In this document: one piece after another, positions 37,101 through 45,499 of the stretch
Layout: each line of letters begins with the position of its first letter
Position numbering within the stretch: the stretch's first letter is position 1
Source: an uncultured Selenomonadales bacterium
GTDB lineage: Bacteria > Bacillota > Negativicutes > Selenomonadales > Selenomonadaceae
DNA length: 64,000 nucleotides
NCBI GenBank assembly: GCA_947307055.1
Contig: CAMZHX010000009.1
Span: 1 to 64,000, forward strand
Direction: 5' to 3'
Notes under the pieces: model-generated
Told to the model about the DNA's origin: nothing
The model's input: the letters and a program-made list of their open reading frames with translations, nothing else
The model's database searches: none
Position numbers and translations under genes: made by a program

Positions 37101-38393
37101 AATCGTGCCGTCCTTGACGAAAAAGCATTTCATATCCTGCCCGCCGATGTCCAACACGAACGAAACTTCCGGACAAAATTCCTGCGCGGCGGTCAAGTGT
37201 GCAAAAGTTTCGACTTCGGAGCCGTCCGCGTGAAGAGCCGCTTTGACAATCGCTTCGCCGTAACCCGTCGTGAATACTCCGGCAATCTGCGCGGTCGAAG
37301 GAATTTTTTTGTATAGGTCGCGAATCTGTTCGACGACGATTTTGAGCGGCGCGCCTTCGTTCGAGCCGTAATTTGTATAAAGAATTTGTTTATCAGTGTC
37401 GATAGCGCAAATTTTGGTAGTGGTCGAGCCAGCGTCAATGCCGACGAAAATTTTCCCGCGATAAGTACTCAAGTCGCCGCGCTTAACTTTGGCTTTGTCG
37501 TGACGAGCTTTGAAGGCGTCATAATCCGCCGCGTCTCTGAACAAAATAAAATCTGCCTTGCGCGTTTCGGATTTGGCAGCTTCTTCGGACTTCTTGATTG
37601 ATTTTTCGAGCGTCGCAACCGAAATTTCTTTAGCTTCGTCGCTGAGAGCCGCGCCCGTCGCTACAAAAAAATTACCGTCGGGCGTATCGACGACTTCATC
37701 TTTTGAAAGTCCGAGCGTCTCGACGAATCTTTTTTTGAGTTCGGGCAGGAAATGTAGCGGTCCGCCCAGAAATGCGACGTTGCCAGCAATCGGACGCCCT
37801 TGAGCAAGATTCCCGATTGTCTGATTGACGACCGCTTGGAAAATCGAAAGTGCAATGTCAGCTTTTTTCGCGCCGTCGTTCATGAGGGCTTGAATATCGG
37901 TTTTGGCGAAAACTCCGCAGCGTGAAGCAATCGTGTAAATTTGCTTGCCCTTCTCCGCCAGAGCATTCAAGCCGAGCGCGTCGGTCGAGAGTAAGCTCGC
38001 CATGTGGTCGATAAATGAGCCCGTGCCGCCCGCGCAAACGCCATTCATGCGGACTTCAGGCGCGTTGCCCAGATAAATAATTTTTGCGTCCTCGCCGCCC
38101 AGCTCAACAACAGTATCAGTCTGCGGAATAAATTTTTCAACCGCCGTCTGACAGGCAATGACTTCCTGCACAAAGGGCAACGAAATTTTTTTAGCAATAC
38201 CCATGCCCGCCGAACCAGCTAACGCTATCTTAAAAGTTTTCTCGCCAATGATATTTTTCAGCGACGTTAAAGAATTCGCAAGCGCAGAACCAATTTCCGA
38301 GAAGTGCCGCGCATAATTTTTAAATACAAGCCGTTCCTCGTCCATGACGACAAGCTTAATCGTCGTGGAGCCGATATCTATTCCGACTTTCAT
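34173..38393 (-). CDS. Acyl-CoA dehydratase activase, two BadF ATPase domains + DUF2229
   Basis: Large relative (1,406 residues) of 2-hydroxyglutaryl-CoA dehydratase activators, which use ATP and a [4Fe-4S] cluster to prime radical dehydratases. Two BadF/BcrA-type ATPase domains are visible: the first opens VGIDIGSTTIKLVVMD, the second (~residue 320) VGIDAGSTTTKICAID. Cluster-type cysteines lie in NGVCAGGTGSF and NEACSAGCGSF. A Cys-rich segment (CGRCGNNC, GNRCERGK) and a DUF2229/dehydratase-like half follow. Two identical 34-base heptad arrays are inserted in frame (residues ~571-581 and ~634-645), flanking the Cys segment. ATG 38393 is preferred: GAGGTG is correctly placed and the predicted transcript starts near 38411, which excludes ATG 38414. 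The partner dehydratase is not here, so its target is unknown. Confidence 0.9.
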   Translation of the reverse strand: MKVGIDIGSTTIKLVVMDEERLVFKNYARHFSEIGSALANSLTSLKNIIGEKTFKIALAGSAGMGIAKKISLPFVQEVIACQTAVEKFIPQTDTVVELGGEDAKIIYLGNAPEVRMNGVCAGGTGSFIDHMASLLSTDALGLNALAEKGKQIYTIASRCGVFAKTDIQALMNDGAKKADIALSIFQAVVNQTIGNLAQGRPIAGNVAFLGGPLHFLPELKKRFVETLGLSKDEVVDTPDGNFFVATGAALSDEAKEISVATLEKSIKKSEEAAKSETRKADFILFRDAADYDAFKARHDKAKVKRGDLSTYRGKIFVGIDAGSTTTKICAIDTDKQILYTNYGSNEGAPLKIVVEQIRDLYKKIPSTAQIAGVFTTGYGEAIVKAALHADGSEVETFAHLTAAQEFCPEVSFVLDIGGQDMKCFFVKDGTIGNITLNEACSAGCGSFIQNFAQGLNMTVGDFAGKALTSEAPVDLGTRCTVFMNSKVKQAQKEGATVNDISAGIALSVIKNALFKVMQLKNVEDLGKNIVVQGGTFYNDAVLRSIEEILHKNVIRPDIAGLMGAYGAAILAMRNAQCLMRNESLLLSPEQLENFTVVTKSYRCGRCGNNCLITMQKFPDGGKYFTGNRCERGKAMRNAQCLMRNEMPNAYAYKYQRLFDYKSLENAPRGSIGIPRTLNIYEDYPFWHTFFTELGYRVELSAKSSAQIFYKGISTIPSDSLCYPAKLAHGHIMDLVERGLTKIFYPCEPYNFDTRSDNFYNCPIVASYPENIRNNMDILKERGIKFIQPFLPVHDLKKLKKRLAEEFSSEGIASKEISVAVDKAAAEMENYRRDIKNFGDELLQRLKDTGEHAILLVGRPYHVDPEINHGIDAMIQSYGLPILSEDCVYHTEVDAPKISVVNQWSYHARLYHAAQFAAQNPNVTLIQLSSFGCGLDALTIEQVKEILEAHGKIYTMIKLDEVSNLGAARIRLRSLLAALKRKSPVAYSPKKFPERPHFTPDCKAKHTILAPQMSPIHFELVKVVLQKYGYKILIPELPNKAAIDLGLRYVNNEMCYPAILVAGQMIAALKSGACDPDNTSIILFQTCGGCRATNYISVMRRALKFAGFGQVPVFACYGLPDETDAFELSRDCLIDAIKASVYGDLLQNVTNRMRPYELQRGETDKLFAQWMTLAKADLVSGNYLTYRRNVKEIVRQFDAIPIKDVAKPKVGIVGEILVKYHPVANNHLERVLADEGAEVIMPSFVDFFLYCAYDAIAKHELLGGSQKDRIFAELFIKFIEFFRRPMKNALKDSAHFRAPHDIKTTARLASRILSNGNLNGEGWLICGEMVELIENGVKNIVGLSPFACLPNHIILKGTLHALRENYENVNVVAVDCDAGSSEVNQLNRIKLMMTVAKKILAKKKLSH
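36461..36494 (-). repeat. Heptad array B3 in frame inside the activase gene
   Basis: 34 bases of ATTACGC, ATTAGGC, ATTGCGC, ATTACGC and ATTGC units, read in frame as RNAQCLMRNE. Identical over 34 bases to array B4, 189 bases away. Confidence 0.9.
36650..36683 (-). repeat. Heptad array B4 in frame inside the activase gene
   Basis: Identical copy of array B3. It lies at the junction between the second ATPase domain and the Cys-rich segment, an expected linker. Confidence 0.9.
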
Positions 38394-38417
38394 AAAAAAA
38401 TCACCTCGCCGCATGTA

Positions 38418-38446
38418 ATTCTATAATTCTGCCTTCGCGGTGTCAA
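38418..38446 (-). promoter_or_regulatory. Promoter of the activase gene
   Basis: Minus strand: perfect TTGACA (38446-38441), 17-base spacer, TAGAAT (38423-38418). The transcript would start near 38411, downstream of ATG 38414 and upstream of ATG 38393. Confidence 0.75.
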
Positions 38447-38467
38447 CGAAAAGCCCGCTAAAATTTT

Positions 38468-38496
38468 TTGCGCGACGAAAATTTCTGTGATAAAAT
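38468..38496 (+). promoter_or_regulatory. Possible ilvB promoter
   Basis: TTGCGC, 17-base spacer, TAAAAT, 32 bases before the ilvB start. Boxes are only moderate matches; divergent from the activase promoter. No leader-peptide or T-box signature seen. Confidence 0.4.
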
Positions 38497-38528
38497 TTCG
38501 GCAACGGAAAAGTTTACGAGGTGATTTT

Positions 38529-40199
38529 ATGATAATGACGGGCGCAAAGGCAATCGTCGAGTGCTTGCGCGAGCGCGAGGTCGATATAATTTTCGGCTAT
38601 CCGGGCGGAATGATTTTGCCGCTCTACGACGCACTTGTTGACGAAAAGGACATACGACAAATTTTGGTGACGCACGAACAAAATGCGGCACATGCGGCGG
38701 ACGGCTACGCGCGAGCGACTGGCAAAGTTGGCGTATGCATGGCGACATCTGGGCCGGGCGCGACGAATTTAGTTACGGGAATAGCGACGGCGTTTATGGA
38801 TTCAATTCCGCTTGTCGCGATAACGGGGCAAGTCGACACGGCACTTTTAGGACGCGACGCCTTCCAAGAGACCGACATTTTGGATATAACAATGCCGGTC
38901 ACCAAACATAATTTCAAAGTCAAAGAGGCGCGGCTTTTAGTCCCGACGATACGCCAGGCCTTTGAAATCGCTATGAGCGGGCGGCGCGGTCCGGTACTGG
39001 TCGACGTGCCACGAGATTTATTTTTCGCGGAGGTGGATTATCGCCCGCAGGAAGTCAAAGAAAAAGTTCCGGCTCAACCCGACGCCGATTTTATCATCTG
39101 CGCGGCGGAGGCGGCTGAAGAAATCGCCAAAGCTGAACGTCCCGCAGTCATTGTGGGCGGCGGAGCAATTTCGGCGGGCGCGTCCAAAGAAATCATCGCG
39201 TTCATTGAGAAATTCAATTTGCCGGTTGTCAATACGCTAATGGGAATCGGAGCTGTGCCGCGCAGTCACCCGCAAAATTTGGGCTTCGCAGGTATGCACG
39301 GTAAGAAGGCGGCTAATCACGCAATCGCGGCGGCTGATTTAGTTATCGCGGTCGGCAGTCGATTCGGCGACAGGCAAACAGGTAATATCAGCAAGTACAC
39401 GCGCGCGAAAAAATTTATCCACATCGACATTGACCCCGCCGAGATTGATAAAAATATCGAGGGCAGTTTAGGGCTTGCGGGCAACATGCAAGTTATCTTG
39501 AAACTTTTGATGCGACACGAGGCCAATAAAAATCGCGCGGAGTGGTGGCGGCAAATCGAGAGTTGGCAAGAGGAATACGACTACGACTATCAAGTCAATC
39601 GCTTGACAGTTCCTTGGGCAATGAATCAGATTGCAAAGAAAACTGCCGGTAAAAATTTTGCCTACGCGACCGACGTCGGACAACATCAAATGTGGGCGGC
39701 ATTACATTTGCAGGTTGAGGAGCCGCGCACTTGGCTGACTTCGGGCGGACTGGGTACAATGGGATTCGGACTTCCGGCGGCTATGGGTGCTCAACTCGCC
39801 TACGGTAAAAATCGGCGCGTGATAAGTGTCAGCGGCGACGGCGGCATAAAAATGACCGGCAATGAATTTTACACGATTGCCCGACTCAATTTGCCGATAA
39901 TTTCGCTGATTGTCAACAATACAAGTCTCGGCATGATTCGCCAGCTGCAAAAAGTTTTCTACAAGGAACGCTACATTGCTTGCGAGCTGGATTATCAAAT
40001 GGATTACGTTGCCTACGCGCAAAGTTTCGGGATAAAGGCGGAGGCTGTCTCGACTCAAGAAGATTTTGCACACGCGCTAGCTACGGCTCTCGACGACAAA
40101 GAAAATCCCCGCGTCATAATTTTAAATGTCTGGCGCAGTTTCGTCGAACCTATGACGAAGGGCGGCGCGAATATAAATGAGTTCGTGGAGTTTAAGTAA
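38529..40199 (+). CDS. ilvB: Acetolactate synthase large subunit
   Basis: TPP-dependent enzyme (556 residues) forming acetolactate or acetohydroxybutyrate for valine, leucine and isoleucine synthesis. Motifs: IFGYPGGMILPLYDAL, the catalytic glutamate in THEQNAAHAADGYARA, SGPGATNLVTGIA, and the TPP/Mg motif beginning GDGGIKMTGNEFYT and ending NN. I use ATG 38529 with GAGGTG upstream; an in-frame ATG at 38487 precedes the ribosome site and adds an atypical 14 residues. The regulatory small subunit (ilvN) is not adjacent. A 38-base gap leads to trmB. Confidence 0.95.
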   Translation: MIMTGAKAIVECLREREVDIIFGYPGGMILPLYDALVDEKDIRQILVTHEQNAAHAADGYARATGKVGVCMATSGPGATNLVTGIATAFMDSIPLVAITGQVDTALLGRDAFQETDILDITMPVTKHNFKVKEARLLVPTIRQAFEIAMSGRRGPVLVDVPRDLFFAEVDYRPQEVKEKVPAQPDADFIICAAEAAEEIAKAERPAVIVGGGAISAGASKEIIAFIEKFNLPVVNTLMGIGAVPRSHPQNLGFAGMHGKKAANHAIAAADLVIAVGSRFGDRQTGNISKYTRAKKFIHIDIDPAEIDKNIEGSLGLAGNMQVILKLLMRHEANKNRAEWWRQIESWQEEYDYDYQVNRLTVPWAMNQIAKKTAGKNFAYATDVGQHQMWAALHLQVEEPRTWLTSGGLGTMGFGLPAAMGAQLAYGKNRRVISVSGDGGIKMTGNEFYTIARLNLPIISLIVNNTSLGMIRQLQKVFYKERYIACELDYQMDYVAYAQSFGIKAEAVSTQEDFAHALATALDDKENPRVIILNVWRSFVEPMTKGGANINEFVEFK

Positions 40200-40237
40200 T
40201 TACTATTTTCTAGTGCCTTAAAAAGGAGGAAAAAATT

Positions 40238-40870
40238 TTGCGTTTGAGGAAAAAGCCTCATACAGACGAAAAACTAAAGCAGTTTGAAGACTTCGTAATA
40301 ACCGACAAATCTCTTCTCCCATTTCCCATTTCCCTTTTCCCTTCCCCACACGTCGAACTCGGCACGGGCATGGGCGATTTCATAACGCAGATAGCCGAAC
40401 GCAATCCGCAAATAAATTATATCGGGCTAGAGGTCGAGAAAACTTGCGTATTATCGGCGGCGCGTAAAGTTCGCGAAAAAAATCTGTCGAACGTCCGCTT
40501 AATAGTCTTCGACATAAATAATATTTCGGAACTTTTCAGCGAACACGAAGTCGACAGGCTCTACATAAATTTTTGCGACCCGTGGCCTAAAAAGCGTCAC
40601 GCTAAACGCCGGCTAACTCACGTCCGCTTTTTGGAAATGTACAGGAAGATTCTAAAGCCCGACGGCGAAATTTATTTCAAGACGGACAATCGCGGGCTGT
40701 TCGATTTTTCGCTGGAGCAATTCGCTTTAGCAGGGCTTGAGGTTCGCAACGTGACCAACGATTTGCACGCCAACGAGCCGCCCAATAACATTCGCACCGA
40801 GTACGAGAATAAATTCAGCGCGGCGGGCGTCCCGATAAATTTTTGCATTGCGAGGTTTGCTCATGGATAA
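40238..40870 (+). CDS. trmB: tRNA (guanine-46-N7)-methyltransferase with repeat-derived segment
   Basis: Methylates G46 in the tRNA variable loop. 210 residues; SAM site ELGTGMGDF near 45, catalytic region NFCDPWPKKRHAKRR near 110, and FKTDN. Start is TTG 40238: AAGGAGG lies 6-8 bases upstream and the product begins RLRKKPHTDEKL, as in TrmB. Between the conserved N-terminal and HVELGTG segments, a part where relatives have GKW-FGN-type sequence, this protein has LLPFPISLFPSP, encoded by a type A heptad array. Its stop overlaps the tsaD start by 8 bases. Confidence 0.93.
   Translation: MRLRKKPHTDEKLKQFEDFVITDKSLLPFPISLFPSPHVELGTGMGDFITQIAERNPQINYIGLEVEKTCVLSAARKVREKNLSNVRLIVFDINNISELFSEHEVDRLYINFCDPWPKKRHAKRRLTHVRFLEMYRKILKPDGEIYFKTDNRGLFDFSLEQFALAGLEVRNVTNDLHANEPPNNIRTEYENKFSAAGVPINFCIARFAHG
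40311..40346 (+). repeat. Heptad array A3 inside trmB
   Basis: CTTCTCCC, ATTTCCC, ATTTCCC, TTTTCCC and TTCCCC units, read in frame as LLPFPISLFPSP. Same family as the intergenic type A arrays. Confidence 0.9.
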
Positions 40871-41858
40871 AATTTTAACGCTGGGCATTGAAACGAGTTG
40901 CGACGAGACGGCGGCGGCAGTGCTTTGCGGCGGTCGCGAGCTTCTGTCAAATGTCATCTCGACGCAAATTCCGTTGCATCAGAAATTTGGCGGGGTCGTG
41001 CCTGAAATCGCGTCGCGAAAACATATCGTCAACATAATGCCGGTAATCGACGAGGCAATCAGCAAGGCGGGCGTCGAACTGCGCCAAATAAATCAAATCG
41101 CGGTGACGTTCGGACCGGGCTTAGCGGGCGCGTTGCTAGTCGGATTATCGGCGGCGAAGTCGTTAGCGTACGCGCTGAAAATCCCGCTAATCGCCGTCAA
41201 TCATTTGGAAGGTCATATCTTCGCGAACTTCTTGAGCGCACCGCAACTTGAACCGCCTTTCTTATCTCTAGTCGTTTCGGGCGGACATACCGCGTTGATA
41301 AAAATGACGGGCTACAATGAGTTTGAACTTTTAGGGCAAAGTCGCGACGACGCGGCGGGCGAGGCCTTCGACAAAATCGCGCGGGTCATGGGCTTGCCGT
41401 ATCCTGGCGGCCCCGAAATTGATAAGCTCGCTAAGCTCGGCGACCCGAACGCAATAACTTTTCCGCACCCAAAAGTTACCGGCTATGACTTCAGCTTTAG
41501 CGGGCTCAAGTCGGCCGTCCTAAATTTTTTGAACACCGCGCAGATGAAAGGCGATTCAATAAATCCTGCTGACGTGGCGGCGAGCTTTCAAAGGACGGTC
41601 GTCGACACTTTGGCGGAAAAAACTTTGGCGGCGGCTCAAGAGTTCAAGCTCAACAAAATAGTTTTGGCGGGCGGCGTCGCGGCGAATTCTTCTCTGGAGA
41701 AAACTTTGCGGACGGCTTGCCAACGTCGCGGGCTCGAATTCTTCTACCCGTCTAAAATTCTCTGCACCGATAACGCCGCTATGATTGCCTGTCGCGGCTA
41801 CTATCAAAAAACTTTCGCTGATTCGACGCTCAACGCAGTACCGAATCTCGGATTGTGA
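40863..41858 (+). CDS. tsaD: tRNA threonylcarbamoyladenosine transferase TsaD
   Basis: Transfers threonylcarbamoyl to A37 of ANN-decoding tRNAs, with TsaB/TsaE partners not in this window. 331 residues. Motifs: LGIETSCDETAAAV at the start, metal histidines in NHLEGH near 110, SGGHTALIKM, and SRDDAAGEAFDKIARVMGLP. The ATG at 40863 overlaps the trmB stop by 8 bases; an in-frame ATG at 40848 inside trmB is less likely. Confidence 0.96.
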   Translation: MDKILTLGIETSCDETAAAVLCGGRELLSNVISTQIPLHQKFGGVVPEIASRKHIVNIMPVIDEAISKAGVELRQINQIAVTFGPGLAGALLVGLSAAKSLAYALKIPLIAVNHLEGHIFANFLSAPQLEPPFLSLVVSGGHTALIKMTGYNEFELLGQSRDDAAGEAFDKIARVMGLPYPGGPEIDKLAKLGDPNAITFPHPKVTGYDFSFSGLKSAVLNFLNTAQMKGDSINPADVAASFQRTVVDTLAEKTLAAAQEFKLNKIVLAGGVAANSSLEKTLRTACQRRGLEFFYPSKILCTDNAAMIACRGYYQKTFADSTLNAVPNLGL

Positions 41859-41867
41859 GGTAACTTT

Positions 41868-42305
41868 ATGGAACTTAAAAGTCTTGGGAAAATCACTGAT
41901 TACAAATACGACTACGCGCCCGAATTTTTAGAGGCGATTGAAAACCGCAATAGCGGCCGAAATTATTTCGTGACGCTCACCAGCGAAGAATTTACTTGCC
42001 TTTGCCCGATAACTCATCAGCCCGATTACGCCACGATTAAAATTCGCTACGTCCCCGATAAAAAACTCGTCGAGAGCAAAAGCCTAAAGCTTTACCTGAC
42101 GAGCTTTCGCAATCACGGCACCTTTCACGAGGACGTTATTAACACGATTGCCGACGACTTGATTAAACTTTTGGAGCCGCGCTATTTGGAGGTCGAAGGG
42201 CTTTTCAAAGCTCGCGGCGGCATTTCGATTGTGCCGTTCGTAAATTATGGGCGCGGCGAGTTCGAGGACATCGCGAAAAAAATTCTGGTTGATAGACATG
42301 CTTAG
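41868..42305 (+). CDS. queF: NADPH-dependent preQ0 reductase
   Basis: Reduces 7-cyano-7-deazaguanine to preQ1 in queuosine synthesis. 145 residues, the short single-domain type. Signature: [16 protein letters not shown] holds the catalytic cysteine, followed by ESKSLKLYL and [15 protein letters not shown] lies 7 bases before the ATG. Other queuosine genes are not in the window. Its last 8 bases overlap the next gene. Confidence 0.95.
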   Translation: MELKSLGKITDYKYDYAPEFLEAIENRNSGRNYFVTLTSEEFTCLCPITHQPDYATIKIRYVPDKKLVESKSLKLYLTSFRNHGTFHEDVINTIADDLIKLLEPRYLEVEGLFKARGGISIVPFVNYGRGEFEDIAKKILVDRHA

Positions 42306-43122
42306 ACAAAAACGACTCGCACTGATTAACGACGTGACAGGCTTTGGGCGATGTTCGGTGACGGTCGAGCTGCCGATAATTTCCGCGCTGAAAATTCAAG
42401 TCTGCCCGTTGCCGACCGCGTTATTGAGTGTGCACACGGGCTTTCAAAATTATTTTATGGACGACTTCACCGACCGCATGGAAATTTACACCGACAGCTG
42501 GCAGAAAAATAATCTGACGTTCGACGCAATCGCCACAGGATTTTTAGGTTCAGCCGCGCAGATTGAAATTGTCCGCCACGTCATTAAAAATTTCCCTGCC
42601 GTCGTGATTATCGACCCCGTCATGGGCGACCACGGCAAAATTTATAAGTCGTACACGCGGGAAATGTGCCGACGTATGCGCGAGCTGTTGGAATTCGCCG
42701 ACCTCGTCACGCCCAATCTAACTGAGGCTTGCGAACTTTTATGCGTGCCCTATCGCGAAAAAATTTCTGATTCGGAACTTGCGACGATGGCGGCGAATAT
42801 TGCGGCGAAAACTCGCGGCGGGCGCGTCGTGATAACCGGCGTGACCCTCGACCTCGATGACGGCTCCAACATTGCCAATTTCATTTTCGACCGCGGCGAG
42901 ATTAGTTTTGTGACTTCGCGGCGATTAGGCGGCGACAGGTCGGGCACCGGCGACGTATTTTTTGCAGTGGCGGCGGCGTCTTGGCTAAACGGCGAAAATT
43001 TAATCGACGCGACGACTAAAGCCGCTGATTTCGTTGCAAAGTGCATTGCGCACGCCGAAAAATTAAATTTGCCGTGGAATTGGGGCTTGCCCTTCGAGGA
43101 GTTCCTAACTGAATTGAAATAA
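42298..43122 (+). CDS. Pyridoxal/pyridoxamine kinase family protein (PdxY-like)
   Basis: Ribokinase-fold kinase (274 residues), most like pyridoxal kinases that salvage vitamin B6. [20 protein letters not shown] at the N-terminus, [11 protein letters not shown] near 125, [11 protein letters not shown], and the catalytic GTGD in [17 protein letters not shown]. The ATG at 42298 overlaps queF; earlier in-frame starts lie inside queF. A hydroxymethylpyrimidine kinase role is less likely but not excluded. Last gene of ilvB-trmB-tsaD-queF-pdxY, ended by a terminator. Confidence 0.87.
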   Translation: MLRQKRLALINDVTGFGRCSVTVELPIISALKIQVCPLPTALLSVHTGFQNYFMDDFTDRMEIYTDSWQKNNLTFDAIATGFLGSAAQIEIVRHVIKNFPAVVIIDPVMGDHGKIYKSYTREMCRRMRELLEFADLVTPNLTEACELLCVPYREKISDSELATMAANIAAKTRGGRVVITGVTLDLDDGSNIANFIFDRGEISFVTSRRLGGDRSGTGDVFFAVAAASWLNGENLIDATTKAADFVAKCIAHAEKLNLPWNWGLPFEEFLTELK

Positions 43123-43125
43123 AAA

Positions 43126-43159
43126 AGCGCGTTGCCTTTTCGGAGGTCGCGCTAATTTT
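43126..43159. terminator. Bidirectional terminator between pdxY-like and SDR genes
   Basis: AGCGCG (43126-43131) / CGCGCT (43148-43153) with inner GCCT / AGGT pairing. It is preceded by AAAAA and followed by AATTTTTT, so it can serve both converging genes. Confidence 0.75.
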
Positions 43160-43945
43160 TTATGTGTAGGAGCCGACGATATAGCCGCCGTCGACGAAGA
43201 AATTTTGTCCGGTAATCCAGGCGGCGCGCTCGCTCAACAAGAATAAAATCACGCCCGCAACGTCTTCAACCGTGCCCGCGCCGAGTAGCTGATTGGAAAT
43301 GACTTTGTCGCCGACCGCCGCCGTGTACAATTCATTTTGCGTCATTTCGGTTTTGACCAGCGCGGGAGCGACCGAATTTATCCTGTGCTTGTTGCGGATA
43401 ATTTCTTTGGCAAACGACTTGACCGCCGCTTGAACTGCCGCCTTCGCCGCCGAGTACGCGAATAGACTTTTGCCTGCGAACTCGCCCGCCACCGAACTCA
43501 TCAGCACAAATGACGCGCCGCCGTCCGAAAATTTTTTACGCGTCGCCGTTTGCAAAAAGTTTACCGCGCCCCAAAAGCTCGTGTCGAAAATTTTATGCGC
43601 AAGCGTCTCGTCGAAGGAATTCAGCGGCGTTAATCCCCATATGCCCGCCGTGTAAACTGCACCGTTAATTCTGCCAACTGTGCTCGTGAAATTCTCTAAG
43701 ACCGCTGACCAATCTTCCGCTCGCGCCGTGAGCACGTCGAGTTGCTCCGTAAAAATTCGCGGCGGGTGCTTCACCAAGTTGACCGGCGAACTCCTTTTTA
43801 AAGCGTCGAGCCGCTCCAAGTTTCGCCCGATTGCTAAAATATTTGCGCCGCTGTGCGATAGTTCAAAGGCAGTCTGCTTGCCAATCCCGGACGACGCGCC
43901 TACTACTACAAAATTTTTCCCTCTGAAATCAAAAGTCACGCTCAT
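43160..43945 (-). CDS. Short-chain dehydrogenase/reductase, FabG-like
   Basis: NAD(P)-dependent oxidoreductase (261 residues). GASSGIG cofactor motif near residue 17, MSSVAG with the catalytic serine, YSAAK with the Tyr/Lys pair, and an ending FFVDGGYIVG. AAGGAGG precedes the ATG. Substrate unknown. It follows the acetyltransferase, acyl carrier protein and UxaA-type genes on the same strand, separated by heptad array A4. A role on an acyl group carried by that small carrier protein is an inference from position. Confidence 0.88.
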   Translation of the reverse strand: MSVTFDFRGKNFVVVGASSGIGKQTAFELSHSGANILAIGRNLERLDALKRSSPVNLVKHPPRIFTEQLDVLTARAEDWSAVLENFTSTVGRINGAVYTAGIWGLTPLNSFDETLAHKIFDTSFWGAVNFLQTATRKKFSDGGASFVLMSSVAGEFAGKSLFAYSAAKAAVQAAVKSFAKEIIRNKHRINSVAPALVKTEMTQNELYTAAVGDKVISNQLLGAGTVEDVAGVILFLLSERAAWITGQNFFVDGGYIVGSYT

Positions 43946-43958
43946 AGAAAGCCTCCTT

Positions 43959-44053
43959 AAGGGAAAAGGGAGATGGGAGAAGGGAAAAGTAGAGATAAGA
44001 CTTTTCCCATTTCCTATTCCCCTTTTCCCATTTCCCTTTTCCCTTTTCCCTTA
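43959..44053. repeat. Palindromic heptad array A4
   Basis: A purine arm (GGGAAAA/GGGAGAT/GGGAGAA units, 43959-43989) faces a pyrimidine arm (TTTTCCC/ATTTCCC units, 44001-44053), so the whole can fold into a long hairpin. It fills the gap from the large UxaA subunit's stop codon to the SDR ribosome site. Confidence 0.9.
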
Positions 44054-45214
44054 TCAAACAAATCTGCAAACGTGGTCGACCGCGATATCCGAAAAGCCGT
44101 AAGCTTCCGCCTTCGTGAGCCGCCCGTTGCAAACGTCATGAATTTTTTTCAAAAGCAAATCGCCCGCGCCGCCAATCGTCAAATCGCCCGCAATTATCCC
44201 GCTCAAGTCCACGTCGATATTATCCGCCATCCACGAATAAGTTTGCGCGTTGGCAGTGACTTTGAGCACGGGAACAATCGCGTTACCGGTCGGAGTGCCG
44301 CGCCCCGTCGTGAAAATTATCGCATTGCAACCCGCCGCAACCATCGACGTTACCGACGAAATGTCATAGCCCGCCGTGTCCATGACGATTGCCCCGCGCT
44401 TAGTCGGACGTTCCGCTTGCTTCAAAACTTCGACAATCGGACGCGTGCCGCCTTTGCGAATACAGCCCAAACTTTTTTCATCAATCGTCGAGAGCCCACC
44501 GAATTTATTGCCCGGCGTCGGCTGACCTGCTCGGCAATCTTGACCTGCCGCTAGCAAATGCTTTTCATAGTCCGCGCAGATTTTTATGATTTGGTTATGG
44601 AGTTCGGGAGTAGTTGCGCGCCTGGCTAAAACGTGTTCGCCGCCAATCCACTCAATCGATTCGCTCATCAAAGTCGACGCGCCCAAGTCAATCAATTTGT
44701 CGCTGAGTTCGCCGACCGCAGGATTTGATGCTATACCGCTTGTCGCGTCCGAGCCGCCGCACTCAATCCCCAACAAAAGTTCCGAGATGTCGCAAAGTTC
44801 TTTCTGTTGGAGACCAGCCTCCGCCGCCAAGTCGCGAGCCGCTCTGACTGCCTTTTCAATCGTCTTGAGCGTGCCGCCTTCCTCCTGAATCCCAAACGAT
44901 ACGACCGGCTTGCTCGTCATCGATTTAATTTTGTCGCGCAATTTGTTATGCGGGACGGTCTCGCAACCCAGCCCGATTATCACCACGCCATAAACATTCG
45001 GATTGCACGCGAAGCCCGTCAAAATTTTCTGCGACATATCGGTATTGGCTTGCACGTCGGAACAGCCCGTGTTGAAAATTATATTGACCGCGCCGCGAAT
45101 TTGACTAGCGACGATTCTGGCAGTTTCGCTCCCGCAAGCGCACGTCGGCAAAATCAAAACGTGATTCCGAATCCCTGCGCGGCCGTCGGCTCTCTTATAT
45201 CCTAAAAAGTTCAT
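44054..45214 (-). CDS. UxaA-family dehydratase, large subunit
   Basis: Large domain (386 residues) of the altronate/galactarate dehydratase (UxaA/GarD) and sulfolactate sulfo-lyase (SuyB) family. YKRADGRAGIRNHVLILPT at the N-terminus, conserved cysteines in NTGCSDVQ and GLGCETV, GIECGGSDATSGIASNPAVG near residue 170, and AGCNAIIFTTGRGTPTGNAIVPVLK near 300 are typical. The enzyme is split here, with the small SAF-domain subunit encoded just upstream (stop TAA directly followed by this ATG). The substrate (altronate, another sugar acid, or a sulfo-acid) cannot be assigned from sequence. Confidence 0.88.
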   Translation of the reverse strand: MNFLGYKRADGRAGIRNHVLILPTCACGSETARIVASQIRGAVNIIFNTGCSDVQANTDMSQKILTGFACNPNVYGVVIIGLGCETVPHNKLRDKIKSMTSKPVVSFGIQEEGGTLKTIEKAVRAARDLAAEAGLQQKELCDISELLLGIECGGSDATSGIASNPAVGELSDKLIDLGASTLMSESIEWIGGEHVLARRATTPELHNQIIKICADYEKHLLAAGQDCRAGQPTPGNKFGGLSTIDEKSLGCIRKGGTRPIVEVLKQAERPTKRGAIVMDTAGYDISSVTSMVAAGCNAIIFTTGRGTPTGNAIVPVLKVTANAQTYSWMADNIDVDLSGIIAGDLTIGGAGDLLLKKIHDVCNGRLTKAEAYGFSDIAVDHVCRFV

Positions 45215-45499
45215 TTAAATCATCTCACTTGTATAATCTCTTGGCACGCTGAAAATATTTTCGTGCGAAACCCAGCCGCCCTTAGCAATGTCGCTTGACG
45301 CCTCGCCGATAATCTCGCCGTACTTGAAAATTTTATCGCCCTTGCAAATTTCTTTGAGCGCGACCTTATGCCAAATCGGAATATCTTCGACGCAAAAAAT
45401 TTCGTCGCCGCCAAGAATTTTAATTTTATCGCCCGCCTTAGCCGCCGCCGTGCAAGTCGCGACGTTGTCTTTGGCGTCGAGCAAAATAGCATTTATCAT
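45215..45499 (-). CDS. UxaA-family dehydratase, small SAF-domain subunit
   Basis: 94 residues matching the N-terminal SAF domain of UxaA or the separate SuyA subunit: LLDAKDNVATCTAAAKAGDKI, IPIWHKVALKEICKGDKIFKYGEIIGEA, and a closing WVSHENIFS. It abuts the large subunit gene and overlaps the acyl carrier gene by 4 bases (ATGA), so translation of the three is probably coupled. Confidence 0.85.
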   Translation of the reverse strand: MINAILLDAKDNVATCTAAAKAGDKIKILGGDEIFCVEDIPIWHKVALKEICKGDKIFKYGEIIGEASSDIAKGGWVSHENIFSVPRDYTSEMI

